Part shown: positions 1 through 8,269 of the stretch, one piece after another
Layout of the letters: every line of letters starts with the position of its first letter
How positions within the stretch are numbered: the stretch's first letter is position 1
DNA from: Candidatus Nezhaarchaeales archaeon
GTDB lineage: Archaea; Thermoproteota; Methanomethylicia; Nezhaarchaeales; JAWCJE01
Assembly (NCBI GenBank): GCA_038853715.1
Contig: JAWCJE010000002.1
Coordinates: 74,719-119,145, forward strand
Reading direction: 5' to 3'
DNA length: 44,427 nt
Translations under genes and position numbers: made by a program
The notes under the pieces: generated by a model
What the model saw: only the letters and a program-made list of their open reading frames with translations
The model's database searches: none
Told to the model about the DNA's origin: nothing

Positions 1-2
1 AT

Positions 3-110
3 GACGTTGAAGTGTGGTCAAGGGTTACTGGCTACTACCAAGCCGTTAGCGGCTGGAACGAGGCTAAGAAGAGGGAGCTACTTGATCGTTATAGGATTAA
101 ACTAACCTAG
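3..110 (+). CDS. nrdD: Anaerobic ribonucleoside-triphosphate reductase, C-terminal end (partial)
   Basis: Only the last 35 codons are inside the window; the gene enters from the left edge. In the third frame the DNA reads DVEVWSRVTGYYQ, then a W-N-E block and a basic tail ending at TAG 108-110. The series VWSRVTGYY followed by WNE..K is the familiar C-terminal tail of class III (glycyl-radical) NrdD, just after the zinc-binding and glycyl-radical region. The enzyme reduces ribonucleoside triphosphates to deoxyribonucleotides under anoxic conditions and needs a radical-SAM activase; a candidate activase is encoded at 33375-34145. The glycyl-radical residue itself lies outside or at the edge of what is visible. 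Confidence 0.8.
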   Translation, partial: DVEVWSRVTGYYQAVSGWNEAKKRELLDRYRIKLT

Positions 111-452
111 TTCACCTAGTACTCATTAACGCTGTTTTCTCAACAATCATTTCTAGTGGAGAATTTGAAGGTTAAGCTTGACACGCATTAATACTTGAGG
201 AGCGTCGAACGTACATCGGTGAAAAGCGATGGAAAAAAAGGCTTAAACGCGTAAGTATTGATCTATGCTGAATTCGACTTTCAGGTGATGACTTAATAGT
301 TAAGTCAATGGTTAGGCATCATCAATCACCTACCCCTCTATAACCTTAACCTAAGCGCGATTAGTGGTTGAGCGAAGCAGATAAAAATTAAGTTTAAGTT
401 AAACCCCTCTAAACAGGGTAATCCCGTGCCTGATTCAAGGAGGATTCGTTAA
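111..452. promoter_or_regulatory. nrdD-thiC intergenic region with nested dyad and thiC translation signals
   Basis: No gene is seen in these 340 bases. A nested inverted repeat lies at 283-331: the outer arms AGGTGAT (283-289) and ATCACCT (325-331) enclose a perfect 7-bp hairpin with a 3-nt loop (290-306). An AT-rich TATA-like run lies near 380-395, and a strong Shine-Dalgarno (AAGGAGG, 437-443) sits about nine bases before the GTG start of thiC at 453. The dyad lies upstream of the likely promoter, so it could be an operator or the end of the nrdD transcript. The conserved TPP-riboswitch blocks were looked for and not found. Confidence 0.4.
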
Positions 453-1754
453 GTGACAACACAGATGGCCTCAGCTAAAAAAGGGCAAATAACCGAGGAA
501 ATGCGTATAGTTGCTAAGGAGGAGGGGGTATCATTACGGAAGATTTGTCAGCGTATAGCGGAAGGCACTGTTATAGTGACCCGTAATGTTCAGCGTGAAA
601 ACGTCCATCCGGTTGGTATCGGTAAAGGGCTACGGATAAAAGTTAACGCAAACATCGGTACAAGCCTCGATTTATGCGACTTAAACTTAGAGGTTGAGAA
701 GGCAAAGATTGCTGTTAAATATGGCGCAGACACGATTATGGATCTAAGTACAGCCGGTGATTTGGACGTAATAAGGAGAACCATAATTAAGTCCGTTAAC
801 GTACCTATTGGGACGGTTCCAATCTACCAAGCAGCCATAGAAGCAGCGGAGAAGAAAGGCGCAATGATAGATATGACGGAGGACGACATATTTAATGTCG
901 TAGAGAAACACGCAAAAGACGGCGTTGACTTCATGACGGTACACTGCGGGGTAACACAGCAAATCGTTAAAAAGCTTGCTAAACGCCCAAGACTAATGGG
1001 GATTGTAAGCCGGGGTGGAACCTTCCTCGCCGCATGGATCCTCCATCATAATAAGGAGAACCCGTTATATGCCAATTACGATTACCTTCTAGAAATAGCT
1101 AAAAAATACGACTTCACCCTAAGCCTAGGAGACGGCTTAAGACCGGGATGTATATTTGACTCTACGGACTGGCCGCAAATCCAAGAATTACTTACAATCG
1201 GTGAACTTGTAGATAAAGCGAGATACGCAAACGTACAGGTTATGGTTGAGGGCCCAGGACACATACCCTTAAACGATATAGCCGCCAACGTTCAACTTGA
1301 AAAATCCATATGTAAAGGCGCCCCCTTCTATGTACTCGGGCCCGTTGTTACTGAAATAGCGCCAGGATACGATCATATCGTTGGAGCGATCGGAGGGGCA
1401 TTAGCCGGTCTTTCAGGAGCCGACTTCCTATGTTACGTAACGCCAGCGGAACATCTAGGCTTACCAAGTCTAGAAGATGTTAAAGAGGGAGTAATAGCCG
1501 CAAAAATAGCTGCACATGCGGCGGACATAGCGAAACTCGGAGCTAAAGCCGCATCGCGCGATTTAGCTATGGCAAAAGCTAGAGCAAACCTAAATTGGAG
1601 GGAACAGTTTAAAAACGCCTTAAACCCTGAAAAAGCTAGAAGAGTCCATGGGCGAGTGAAGAAGAAAGGCCATGAAGCTTGCTCAATGTGCTCCAAATAC
1701 TGCGCTATAAAAATCTTGAAAGAAACATTAAAAGCCGGAGGACAATGCCTATGA
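453..1754 (+). CDS. thiC: Phosphomethylpyrimidine synthase ThiC
   Basis: Radical-SAM enzyme that rearranges 5-aminoimidazole ribotide into 4-amino-5-hydroxymethyl-2-methylpyrimidine phosphate, the pyrimidine half of thiamine. The 433 residues match the short archaeal form without the long N-terminal domain of plant and many bacterial enzymes. Visible family blocks are GADTIMDLST (about 91-100), the segment around FMTVHCG (about 160-166), SRGGTF (about 186-191), GDGLRPGC (about 227-234), EGPGHIPL (about 269-276), and the C-terminal cysteine cluster ACSMCSKYCAIK that binds the 4Fe-4S centre. GTG 453 is chosen because AAGGAGG lies about nine bases upstream; an ATG at 465 is the alternative. No other thiamine gene is in the window. 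Confidence 0.95.
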   Translation: MTTQMASAKKGQITEEMRIVAKEEGVSLRKICQRIAEGTVIVTRNVQRENVHPVGIGKGLRIKVNANIGTSLDLCDLNLEVEKAKIAVKYGADTIMDLSTAGDLDVIRRTIIKSVNVPIGTVPIYQAAIEAAEKKGAMIDMTEDDIFNVVEKHAKDGVDFMTVHCGVTQQIVKKLAKRPRLMGIVSRGGTFLAAWILHHNKENPLYANYDYLLEIAKKYDFTLSLGDGLRPGCIFDSTDWPQIQELLTIGELVDKARYANVQVMVEGPGHIPLNDIAANVQLEKSICKGAPFYVLGPVVTEIAPGYDHIVGAIGGALAGLSGADFLCYVTPAEHLGLPSLEDVKEGVIAAKIAAHAADIAKLGAKAASRDLAMAKARANLNWREQFKNALNPEKARRVHGRVKKKGHEACSMCSKYCAIKILKETLKAGGQCL

Positions 1755-1813
1755 AAGCCGGATTCACAGCAGCAGTTACCGAAGAACAACCATCGAGTTA
1801 AGGATGTATTTAG

Positions 1814-2026
1814 ATGATTGAAGATCATAGGCACTGCGTCGTATGTGGGAAGGTCATACCCGTTATCTATACGAAGCCAGAAGAACCGCCGCTTTGCAGC
1901 CTCGAATGTAGAGCTAAATGGGAGGAGAAGGGACGCGAGTTTGGAAGGCAGCGTGTCTCCTGGTTTACTCTACTATTCTTCCTCGCAATCCTCTGGCTCA
2001 TGATTGTCTTCCTATCGCAGCGGTAA
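1814..2026 (+). CDS. DUF2116-type zinc-ribbon protein with C-terminal membrane helix
   Basis: Small 70-residue protein. The N-terminal half carries CVVCGKVIP (Cys 8 and 11) and CSLECRAKWEEKGRE (two more Cys around 28-32), a C-x2-C...C-x3-C zinc ribbon like that of archaeal DUF2116 proteins. Residues about 48-67 (WFTLLFFLAILWLMIVFL) form one strongly hydrophobic helix ending at the C-terminus, so it should be a tail-anchored membrane protein with the ribbon in the cytoplasm. It follows thiC by about 60 bases on the same strand. Function is unknown; the family assignment rests on pattern only. Confidence 0.7.
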   Translation: MIEDHRHCVVCGKVIPVIYTKPEEPPLCSLECRAKWEEKGREFGRQRVSWFTLLFFLAILWLMIVFLSQR

Positions 2027-2306
2027 GCTTGAACCCCATTTACTAAGGGTCAAAGACAACTAGGAACTATATAACCTACCTCAACATGACCGCGCTACTT
2101 TAAAAGCTGAAGAAATATAAGCTTAATAGAGTCAGTCTTCTTATTATTCAAATAACGCGTAAAAATTCTTTAACAGAATAACAGTTAACTTGAAACATAG
2201 AGTGAAGGCGTTAATATTCGCTTCTCAAAAACCTTGCCTTTGACCATAAGCCATTTTCGCTCCTCGACCTGTATGTTTAAGGGGAAGCTAGGAAAGTAGT
2301 ATAGAA

Positions 2307-2936
2307 TTGGCGTCTTTTGAGGTGTCAACGTTGATTAGCGTAAAAGATAAGCTTTCTAAGCTACAAAGTTACCCTAAAGAACTCGGCTTAGATCTTAGAA
2401 GAGCTGAGCATAGGTTTAGATGGTTCCTCGCCTCCATATTATTCGGGAGGAGAATTTCCGTTGAAATAGCGAAAAGAACATATCGACGGTTTGAGGCTGA
2501 AGGATTACTAAGCCCTGAAGCAATACTTCAAGCCGGCTGGGATAAGCTCGTCGAAGTTTTAGATTCGGGGGGATACGTTAGGTACGATTTCTCAACAGCT
2601 ACAAGGCTGCTGGAGATAATGAAGTACTTAAAGGAGAAATACGGTTCACTCGAAGACCTCCATTCTCAAGCCGAAGACAATAAAGACCTCGAAAAGAGGC
2701 TTCTGGAGTTTAAGGGTATAGGGCCAGTAACCGTCAATATATTCCTTAGGGAGCTTAGAGGCATATGGTGGAAGGCAAACCCACAGCTTTCAAGTATAGC
2801 TAAGACGGCCGCTGAAAAACTCGGATTAAGCGAAACAATAGCCTTAAGCATGGAACCGCTCCTAATAAAGTTAAGCTTAGAATTCTGTAGAAGGAAACGA
2901 TGTTTGAACTGCCCAGTTAGAGAATCATGTAGATAA
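2307..2936 (+). CDS. Endonuclease III-related HhH-GPD protein (COG2231-like)
   Basis: A 209-residue protein with TTG start. The all-helical HhH-GPD fold is suggested by FRWFLASILFGRRIS near 37-51 and the helix-hairpin-helix block LEFKGIGPVTVNIFL at about 132-146. The C-terminus ends CRRKRCLNCPVRESC, a C-x4-C-x2-C-x5-C cluster like the 4Fe-4S loop of EndoIII (usually C-x6-C-x2-C-x5-C). The catalytic lysine that follows the hairpin in EndoIII, and the Asp of its VDTH-type motif, are not evident: the corresponding stretch reads KANPQLSSIA. It may therefore bind DNA or damage without lyase activity, or be a divergent glycosylase. Confidence 0.75.
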   Translation: MASFEVSTLISVKDKLSKLQSYPKELGLDLRRAEHRFRWFLASILFGRRISVEIAKRTYRRFEAEGLLSPEAILQAGWDKLVEVLDSGGYVRYDFSTATRLLEIMKYLKEKYGSLEDLHSQAEDNKDLEKRLLEFKGIGPVTVNIFLRELRGIWWKANPQLSSIAKTAAEKLGLSETIALSMEPLLIKLSLEFCRRKRCLNCPVRESCR

Positions 2937-3195
2937 CCAACCTAAGAAGCTTTAGGAAATTAGAGGCGCTTTATGCTTAATTACGTAAGGCCTCATCGGT
3001 TTGGCATTCGGTCGAATACCATCGTCCACGTAGGCCCTAGAGCTAAGCTACAGGCTTTAAAGGTGAAGGTTAAACTCCTCAACCCACCGCCTCCTTAAAA
3101 ACCCTTTAACTCTAATTTCCTCATTAACCTCGGCGTAGCCGTTAGGGTTTATTAATAGCTCCCGCTCAATCGTAAGTATGGAGATTTCCCCCTTA
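2937..3195. other. Intergenic region with possible minus-strand coding remnant
   Basis: No intact gene is seen. On the minus strand about 45 codons from roughly 3190 to the stop at 3057 translate to a protein-like stretch (ILTIERELLINPNGYAEVNE, then a basic tail) resembling the beginning of a surface or membrane protein. The open frame runs back through the tRNA-Ser gene without a plausible start, so it is at most a gene fragment. Confidence 0.2.
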
Positions 3196-3295
3196 GCCGG
3201 GGTGGCCGAGTGGTTAAGGCGCAGGCCTGGAGCCAGCATGCTTGAAAGCCTGTGGCCCCTTACGGGCCTCGCGGGTTCGAATCCCGCCCCCGGCG
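3196..3295 (+). tRNA. tRNA-Ser(GGA) with a 14-nt intron
   Basis: Acceptor strands GCCGGGG (3196-3202) and CCCCGGC (3288-3294) pair, and the discriminator is G3295, as expected for Ser. The T arm is GCGGG/CCCGC around TTCGAAT (3271-3287), and a long class II variable arm (GGCCCCTTACGGGCC region) follows the anticodon arm. The anticodon stem CAGGC (3222-3226) pairs with GCCTG (3248-3252) only after removal of about 14 bases (3233-3246) at the canonical 37/38 position, leaving loop C-T-G-G-A-G-A with anticodon GGA at 3229-3231. CCA is not encoded. Confidence 0.93.
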
Positions 3296-3357
3296 CTTAG
3301 AACATTGTTAGGAAGGACTCCAAGTCAGTATTTACGTTTTTAAGAAGCTTTAACATT

Positions 3358-3427
3358 GAGCCCGTTGCAGAACTCCATTACCCAAATTGACTAGTCAAGT
3401 ATTTACTAAGAGTTCTGCAATGACTTC
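3358..3427 (+). repeat. 70-bp imperfect palindromic element, copy A
   Basis: Inner terminal inverted repeats TTGCAGAACTC (3365-3375) and GAGTTCTGCAA (3410-3420) are perfect, and the outer seven bases (GAGCCCG and TGACTTC) are roughly complementary. The centre holds the perfect palindrome TTGACTAGTCAA. The same layout recurs at 9034, 26934, 34424 and 35618. This copy lies 62 bases after tRNA-Ser. No coding capacity. It looks like a MITE-type non-autonomous insertion or a structured repeat. Confidence 0.8.
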
Positions 3428-3636
3428 ATCGTTAAACGCGTTTAAAGCTTACGTTCACCGCTTGTTAAGCCCTAAGGTTTTTAAGGCCTATTAAGGGGTC
3501 ACTTTTTACTACTTTTATGGTTAATACGTTAAGCCCGCCTTAACAAGTTTAATCAAAGGATTAGACAAACCTCAAGTACCAGCTTAATATTAAGCTTAAC
3601 CTTAAAACTCATATATTCCCTTTTACCATACGACTT

Positions 3637-4701
3637 TTGGTAAAGCTCTTTAGAATCTCGATGGAACCTATGACCGTTAAGAAGCCCCTATCCTCACTAC
3701 TCATTAAGGCTGGAGAAAATCCGTTAATTACACCTAAAACTGAAAACTTTTGGGAGTACTTTCAGACATTTAATCCCGGGGTCATACTTCTCGATGGTCG
3801 TGTTCACTTCATTTATCGAGCCATCGGGGTAGATGGCGTATCACGCTTCGGATATGCCAGCTCAAGGGATGGTTTTCACATAGATGAAAGGCTTCCCTAC
3901 CCGGTTTACGAGCATAGAATCGTGACCCACCTTACTGATAATAATCCATACGCTTCCCCCTCAGGGGGAGAACTCTATGGCGCTGAGGACCCTAGACTCG
4001 TACGAATAGATGGTGAGCCCTCCCTATACATGACTTATACAGTCTACGACGGCCGTAGTTTAATAAGAATGGCCTTAACCTCCATAAGTATCAACGACTT
4101 CCTGGATAAAAAATGGAATTGGAAACCATCAGTTTTCATCTCACCCGAAGGCGAAACCCATAAGAACTGGGTCATCTTTCCAGAGAAGATTAACGGTAAA
4201 TACGCGATCCTATACGGTATAAGCCCAGAGGTACGTATCAGCCTGCTTGACGACATCAACATCAGCAAACCCATAAACATAATCGGCCGCTATAATGGAA
4301 TACCGATAGGTAAGTGGAAAAATGGTTGGGAGGGCTATATTAGGGGTGTAGGCCCACCACCCATAAAAACGGAGTACGGTTGGCTCGTCTTCTATCATGC
4401 ACACTCCAGAGACGACTTTGCAAGGTATAAGGTAGGGGTTATGCTCTTAGACGTTAAAGATCCATCCAGGATACTATGTAAAGCCAAAGAACCAATACTA
4501 GAACCTACAGCTCAGTATGAAAACAGCGGCTTTAAACCTGGCATTATTTACGTTACGGGAGCCATCGTTAAAGACGGCCTCCTTACGCTTTACTACGGCT
4601 CCGCTGATAGTTACGTTTGCGCCGCGTATACAGATCTAAAAGAATTCTTAGAGACATTAATAGAAGAATCTACAGTTGAATCATCAACTGGTTCGCATTA
4701 A
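3637..4701 (+). CDS. GH130-family glycoside phosphorylase/hydrolase (single domain)
   Basis: 354 residues with the five-bladed beta-propeller pattern of GH130 (beta-mannoside phosphorylases and related enzymes). Visible blocks are ENPLITPK and FWEYFQTFNPGVI (about 27-50), VHFIYRAIG (about 59-67), YGAEDPRLV (about 116-124), where the family's conserved Asp lies in EDPR, PPIKTEYGWLVFYHAHS (about 240-256) and the closing YYGSADSYVCAAYTDL (about 320-335). A TATA-like CATATATT at 3610-3617 sits where a leaderless message would begin near the TTG at 3637; ATG 3661 is the alternative start. It heads a same-strand pair with the tandem GH130 gene 73 bases downstream. Substrate cannot be told from sequence; mannosides are the family norm. 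Confidence 0.85.
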   Translation: MVKLFRISMEPMTVKKPLSSLLIKAGENPLITPKTENFWEYFQTFNPGVILLDGRVHFIYRAIGVDGVSRFGYASSRDGFHIDERLPYPVYEHRIVTHLTDNNPYASPSGGELYGAEDPRLVRIDGEPSLYMTYTVYDGRSLIRMALTSISINDFLDKKWNWKPSVFISPEGETHKNWVIFPEKINGKYAILYGISPEVRISLLDDINISKPINIIGRYNGIPIGKWKNGWEGYIRGVGPPPIKTEYGWLVFYHAHSRDDFARYKVGVMLLDVKDPSRILCKAKEPILEPTAQYENSGFKPGIIYVTGAIVKDGLLTLYYGSADSYVCAAYTDLKEFLETLIEESTVESSTGSH

Positions 4702-4774
4702 TAAGTTTAATTAAACGAAAATACGTTATAGCTTTCTTCGAACAGTTAAAGCTATCGTTATAGGTGAAGGGTGA

Positions 4775-6697
4775 ATGTTGGTTAGAAGGTACGAGGGTAA
4801 CCCCATACTTAAACCGAAAAGTTCTCACTCTTGGGAGGCGCAGGCAACCTTTAACGGTTGTCCTGTCGAGGTCAATGGGAAGATTTGCCTCGTTTACCGA
4901 GCCCTTTCACTTCCACACTATAAAAGTATAACTGGTACGGTGTCCACTGTCTCCAACATAGGTGTTTCAGCTCCAAGTAAGAATGGTACTAGCTTCCACA
5001 ATCGAAGAATATTCATTGTTCCAGAGGAGCCTTGGGAGAGGTTCGGCTGCGAGGATCCAAGGGTTACTAAGTTTGAAGATAAATACTTTATATTTTACAC
5101 CGCCCTCTCAACCTACCCGCCCTCACCCGATGGCATTAGGGTAGGATTAGCTATAAGTGACGACCTTAAAACGGTTAAAGAGAAGCATTTAGTTACACCT
5201 TTTAACGCGAAGGCCATGGCCCTATTCCCTGAAAGGATAAACGGGAAGGTATGGGCGATACTGAGCGTGCATACCGATCTACCTCCTACCTATGTTTGTT
5301 TGGCCCCTTTTGATGACGAGAAGGAGATATGGGAGGAATCCTACTGGAAGAAGTTCTATGAAGACTTCACTAAGTACTCTCTACCGTTAAGGCGTAGCCC
5401 CTTAGACCACTTTGAGGTTGGCGCGCCGCCCTTAAAGACGAAGTATGGTTGGCTCCTCCTCTACTCATACATTAGGAACTACTTTACGCCTCAGCAGCGC
5501 CTCTTCACCGTGGAGGCGGCTCTTCTAGATTTGAATAATCCGCTTAGGATTATTGCCCGGACAAAATGGCCCTTAATGGTCCCTGAAGAGTATTATGAAA
5601 GGATAGGTCTCGTACCTGATGTAATCTTTCCCTCAGGAGCCGTATTAAGGAAGAACACTATCTATCTCTATTATGGTGCGGCTGATACCGTTTGCTGCCT
5701 CGCCTACATAAATTTACCAACCTTAATTAAACGCTTATTAAGAAAGGAGGAGCCGCCGAAGTTTATCCGCGCTCAAGAAAACCCAATAATAACTCCGCGT
5801 GGGGATCATCCATGGGAATCGAAAGCAACCTTTAATCCTGGCGCGATCTACTTGGCGGGCAAGGTCCACTTAGTATACCGCGCCATGTCTCAGGATAATA
5901 CCTCGGTTTTCGGCTACGCAAATAGTAAGGACGGAATACATATTGATTATCGATCCCCGCAGCCAATATACGTTCCAAGGGAACCCTTCGAACAGAAGCT
6001 ACAACCAGGGGGGTATTCAGGCTGCGAAGACCCGCGCCTCACCATTATTGACGATAAAATCTACATGTGCTATACAGCCTTTGACGGTAAAAACCCTCCT
6101 AGAGTAGCCCTTACATGGATAAAGGTGGACGATTTCCTAGAGCAGAAGTGGAATTGGGCGAAGCCAGTTCTAATATCAGCCCCCCACATGGATGATAAGG
6201 ATGCCTGCATATTCCCCGAGAAGATAGAGGGTAAGTACTTCATCATCCATCGGCATGGCGATGATATAGACTCAGCCTTAGTCTCCAGCCTAGACTTTGA
6301 CGGGAGAACATGGCTTGACGAGTATAGGTGGATCCACCCCAGAAAGGGATGGTGGGATTCAAAAAAGCTCGGCATAGCGTGTCCTCCAATAAAGACTACT
6401 GAGGGATGGATCCTCCTCTACCATGGGGTATCCGAGGATAACGTCTATAGGGTTGGCGCAATACTCTTAGACCCTAAAAACCCGCTTGAAGTTATCGCTC
6501 GTACCGATGAACCTCTATTTGAACCTGAGGAAGACTACGAGAAGTTCGGCCAAGTTAATAACGTCGTCTTCCCTTGCGGAGTCGTCCTAATCGGCGATAG
6601 GATCTTCATGTACTACGGAGGAGCCGATCAGGTAGTTGGAGTTGCAACTATCGAAGTTAAAAAACTATTAAAATACCTCAAATCATGTAAGGTGTAA
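4775..6697 (+). CDS. Tandem-domain GH130 protein (two GH130 modules)
   Basis: 640 residues, about twice a normal GH130 protein, made of two complete modules. Module 1 (about 1-320) starts RRYEGNPILKPK, has FGCEDPRVTKF and ends YYGAADTVCCLAYINL. Module 2 (about 328-640) starts RAQENPIITPR, has SGCEDPRLTII and ends YYGGADQVVGVATIEV. Both retain the EDPR block with the family's conserved Asp. Module 1 has FNGC where FNPG is usual. The two modules differ strongly, so the duplication is old. No signal peptide is seen, so it should act in the cytoplasm, as expected for phosphorolysis of imported or recycled mannosides. GGTGAAGGGTGA precedes the ATG. Its closest local relative is the gene at 9776. 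Confidence 0.85.
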   Translation: MLVRRYEGNPILKPKSSHSWEAQATFNGCPVEVNGKICLVYRALSLPHYKSITGTVSTVSNIGVSAPSKNGTSFHNRRIFIVPEEPWERFGCEDPRVTKFEDKYFIFYTALSTYPPSPDGIRVGLAISDDLKTVKEKHLVTPFNAKAMALFPERINGKVWAILSVHTDLPPTYVCLAPFDDEKEIWEESYWKKFYEDFTKYSLPLRRSPLDHFEVGAPPLKTKYGWLLLYSYIRNYFTPQQRLFTVEAALLDLNNPLRIIARTKWPLMVPEEYYERIGLVPDVIFPSGAVLRKNTIYLYYGAADTVCCLAYINLPTLIKRLLRKEEPPKFIRAQENPIITPRGDHPWESKATFNPGAIYLAGKVHLVYRAMSQDNTSVFGYANSKDGIHIDYRSPQPIYVPREPFEQKLQPGGYSGCEDPRLTIIDDKIYMCYTAFDGKNPPRVALTWIKVDDFLEQKWNWAKPVLISAPHMDDKDACIFPEKIEGKYFIIHRHGDDIDSALVSSLDFDGRTWLDEYRWIHPRKGWWDSKKLGIACPPIKTTEGWILLYHGVSEDNVYRVGAILLDPKNPLEVIARTDEPLFEPEEDYEKFGQVNNVVFPCGVVLIGDRIFMYYGGADQVVGVATIEVKKLLKYLKSCKV

Positions 6698-6763
6698 GCA
6701 ACTAGAAACCCTAAAGGCCGTACCGCTTTGAAGTTATTATGCCTCCATCAGCTTAAGACGCTA

Positions 6764-7312
6764 TTAAGCAAGCCTTAACAAGTTTTTAACCATACCTATA
6801 ATGGCTTCCACTAAGAACTCTTTAGACCACTTATCCGTGTTAACTACTAGATCATAGATTGTTAGATCAGCTATATCGTAGCCGTAAATTTTCAGATACC
6901 TCCTCCTATTACTCTCCTCTCGAAGCTTTACCTCTTGAAGGGCCTCTTCAAACGGTTTACCGTCCCTTTTCGAAATCCTCAACGCTCCAACCTCGAGAGG
7001 AACCGTGAAGAATATTTTAAGATCCGCTATATCCCTTAACGTCCATCCAGCCAGATGCCCCTCGACAATAACATTACCCTTCCTAGCCTCCTCTAAAGCC
7101 AGCCTATCGACCGTTAAATCGTATTCCGCATCCCCCTCAGCGATCCTATGGAAACCTAATAGGTCTACTCCTTTCTTCAGCGCAATCTCTCTAAAGAGGG
7201 AGCCTATCGAAACATATCTAATATTTAAAGCCTGCGAAATAGCCTTTGCGTAAGTAGTTTTACCAGCACCAGGCTTCCCACTTACCGCTATTACAAGCCC
7301 CTTAGGAGCCAC
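6764..7312 (-). CDS. cmk: Cytidylate kinase (archaeal type)
   Basis: 182 residues. Transfers phosphate from ATP to CMP or dCMP. The Walker A motif GKPGAGKTT is at residues 12-20; the CMP-binding segment SIGSLFREIA follows at about 35-44, and VEGHLAGW at about 82-89 is typical of the archaeal form. It starts at GTG 7312 inside the end of the eL34 gene (11-base overlap), so the two are translationally coupled. The arrangement DUF106-eL34-cmk is a standard archaeal operon usually found next to secY; here secY is about 5.5 kb away on the other strand. Confidence 0.93.
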   Translation of the reverse strand: MAPKGLVIAVSGKPGAGKTTYAKAISQALNIRYVSIGSLFREIALKKGVDLLGFHRIAEGDAEYDLTVDRLALEEARKGNVIVEGHLAGWTLRDIADLKIFFTVPLEVGALRISKRDGKPFEEALQEVKLREESNRRRYLKIYGYDIADLTIYDLVVNTDKWSKEFLVEAIIGMVKNLLRLA

Positions 7313-7565
7313 TGATAACGGCCTCTTCTATCTTCATTTTAAGGCAAGTTGAGCATAGGACCCCACCGTAAATCCTTGATACACTCTTAAGGCTCTTAGA
7401 GAGGCTCCTAGCTTCAACTCTTGATAAGCTAATACCGCCAAGCGGCTTACCGCATATCGTACACGTAACCTGTCTTCGCTCCTTCTTCCTAAGGTGAAGC
7501 GTCCATCCTCCACCTGGAAGCCGCCTAGCCATCTTCTTAGCTCTTCTAACGCTAAGCCTAGGCAT
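7302..7565 (-). CDS. rpl34e: Large ribosomal subunit protein eL34
   Basis: 87 residues. The N-terminus MPRLSVRRAKK, the GGGWTLHLRKK block and the zinc-type cysteine pairs CTIC (35-38) and CSTC (about 75-78) are those of eL34. It is a basic protein of the large ribosomal subunit, present in many TACK archaea and in eukaryotes. It sits in the DUF106-eL34-cmk operon, 12 bases after the DUF106 gene and overlapping cmk. Confidence 0.93.
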   Translation of the reverse strand: MPRLSVRRAKKMARRLPGGGWTLHLRKKERRQVTCTICGKPLGGISLSRVEARSLSKSLKSVSRIYGGVLCSTCLKMKIEEAVISGS

Positions 7566-7577
7566 TATTCCCCCCTC

Positions 7578-8111
7578 TTAATCTGTAGAGGTGTAGGCTA
7601 AACCCATCACTCTCTGCATTATAGGTGTTACCCAGAAGGCCGTTATAAGGTACCACCAGTAGAAGGGTAAAGGCTGGTTAAGTATGGGGAAAAAAGCTAC
7701 CGGATCTGACCCGAATACCTTAACCAGTAGGAAGAAGAATATAAAGAACGGTATAGTGTATACTAGGCTGGGCTTCATGGTTTCCGCCGTAACCTGCCTT
7801 TGAAGCTGGGTTATGTAAGCCTGCCTCTTCATAACTCTTGCTAAAAGCTTACGATCACCGCTTCTTAAAGCCTTTATCTGCTCTCTCCTCCACTCATTAA
7901 TCTCACGCATTCTACTTTTAACCGATTCTAAGTCTATGAGGAGCCTTTGAACCGCGCCGCTCACCAGTTGAATTAGAATGGTTATCCCTATTATTACTAA
8001 GGAGCTTAAAGGGTAAAGCGTAAGCCAGCCCATCAAGCCCTTCAAGACTTGAGCCGCGCCAGAGAGTAACTCCGATAGGAACTCAAACATTCCAGCTCTC
8101 CGCTCCATCAC
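7578..8111 (-). CDS. DUF106 membrane protein (EMC3/TMCO1/YidC-like insertase)
   Basis: 177 residues with three hydrophobic segments at about 30-55 (LYPLSSLVIIGITILIQLVS), about 112-135 (SLVYTIPFFIFFFLLVKVF) and about 145-170 (PFYWWYLITAFWVTPIM). Between the first and second is a charged, basic cytoplasmic hairpin (about 60-105). This is the layout of the archaeal DUF106 proteins, members of the Oxa1/EMC3 superfamily that insert membrane proteins. The operon position before eL34 and cmk is the usual archaeal one and supports a role linked to SecY-dependent insertion. Confidence 0.9.
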   Translation of the reverse strand: MMERRAGMFEFLSELLSGAAQVLKGLMGWLTLYPLSSLVIIGITILIQLVSGAVQRLLIDLESVKSRMREINEWRREQIKALRSGDRKLLARVMKRQAYITQLQRQVTAETMKPSLVYTIPFFIFFFLLVKVFGSDPVAFFPILNQPLPFYWWYLITAFWVTPIMQRVMGLAYTSTD

Positions 8112-8151
8112 ATAAAAACCCGATTTAATTAAGTTTTCTACACAAAATGGA

Positions 8152-8263
8152 TGCGGCCGCCGGGATTTGAACCCGGGTTTCCTGGAGGCTACCCCCTAAC
8201 AGGCGTGGAAGGCCTACACGCACTCCTAGCTCTGTGTCCTAATCCATGCTAGACGACGGCCGC
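8152..8263 (-). tRNA. tRNA-Gly(TCC) with two non-canonical introns
   Basis: Read on the minus strand: acceptor GCGGCCG pairs with CGGCCGC, discriminator A, D arm GTCT...GGAC, T arm CCGGG/CCCGG around TTCAAAT. An uninterrupted cloverleaf cannot be drawn. Removing about 18 bases at 8215-8232 (between positions 28 and 29) and about 18 at 8182-8199 (near 43/44) gives a perfect anticodon stem CAGGC/GCCTG with loop CTTCCAC, anticodon TCC at 8207-8209, and a mature length of 76. Splice points may shift by one or two bases. A TATA box (TATATAAAG on the plus strand, 8290-8298) lies upstream. CCA is not encoded. Confidence 0.85.
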
Positions 8264-8269
8264 ACGTTT

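Noticed and set aside
380-452. Possible TPP riboswitch before thiC (CCTGATTC just ahead of the gene)
   Set aside because: The conserved CTGAGA and the long ACCTGATCTGG-type blocks with paired arms are not present; the match is too short.
1433-1834. Long minus-strand open frame opposite thiC
   Set aside because: It is antisense to the conserved thiC coding region; no start signal and no domain.
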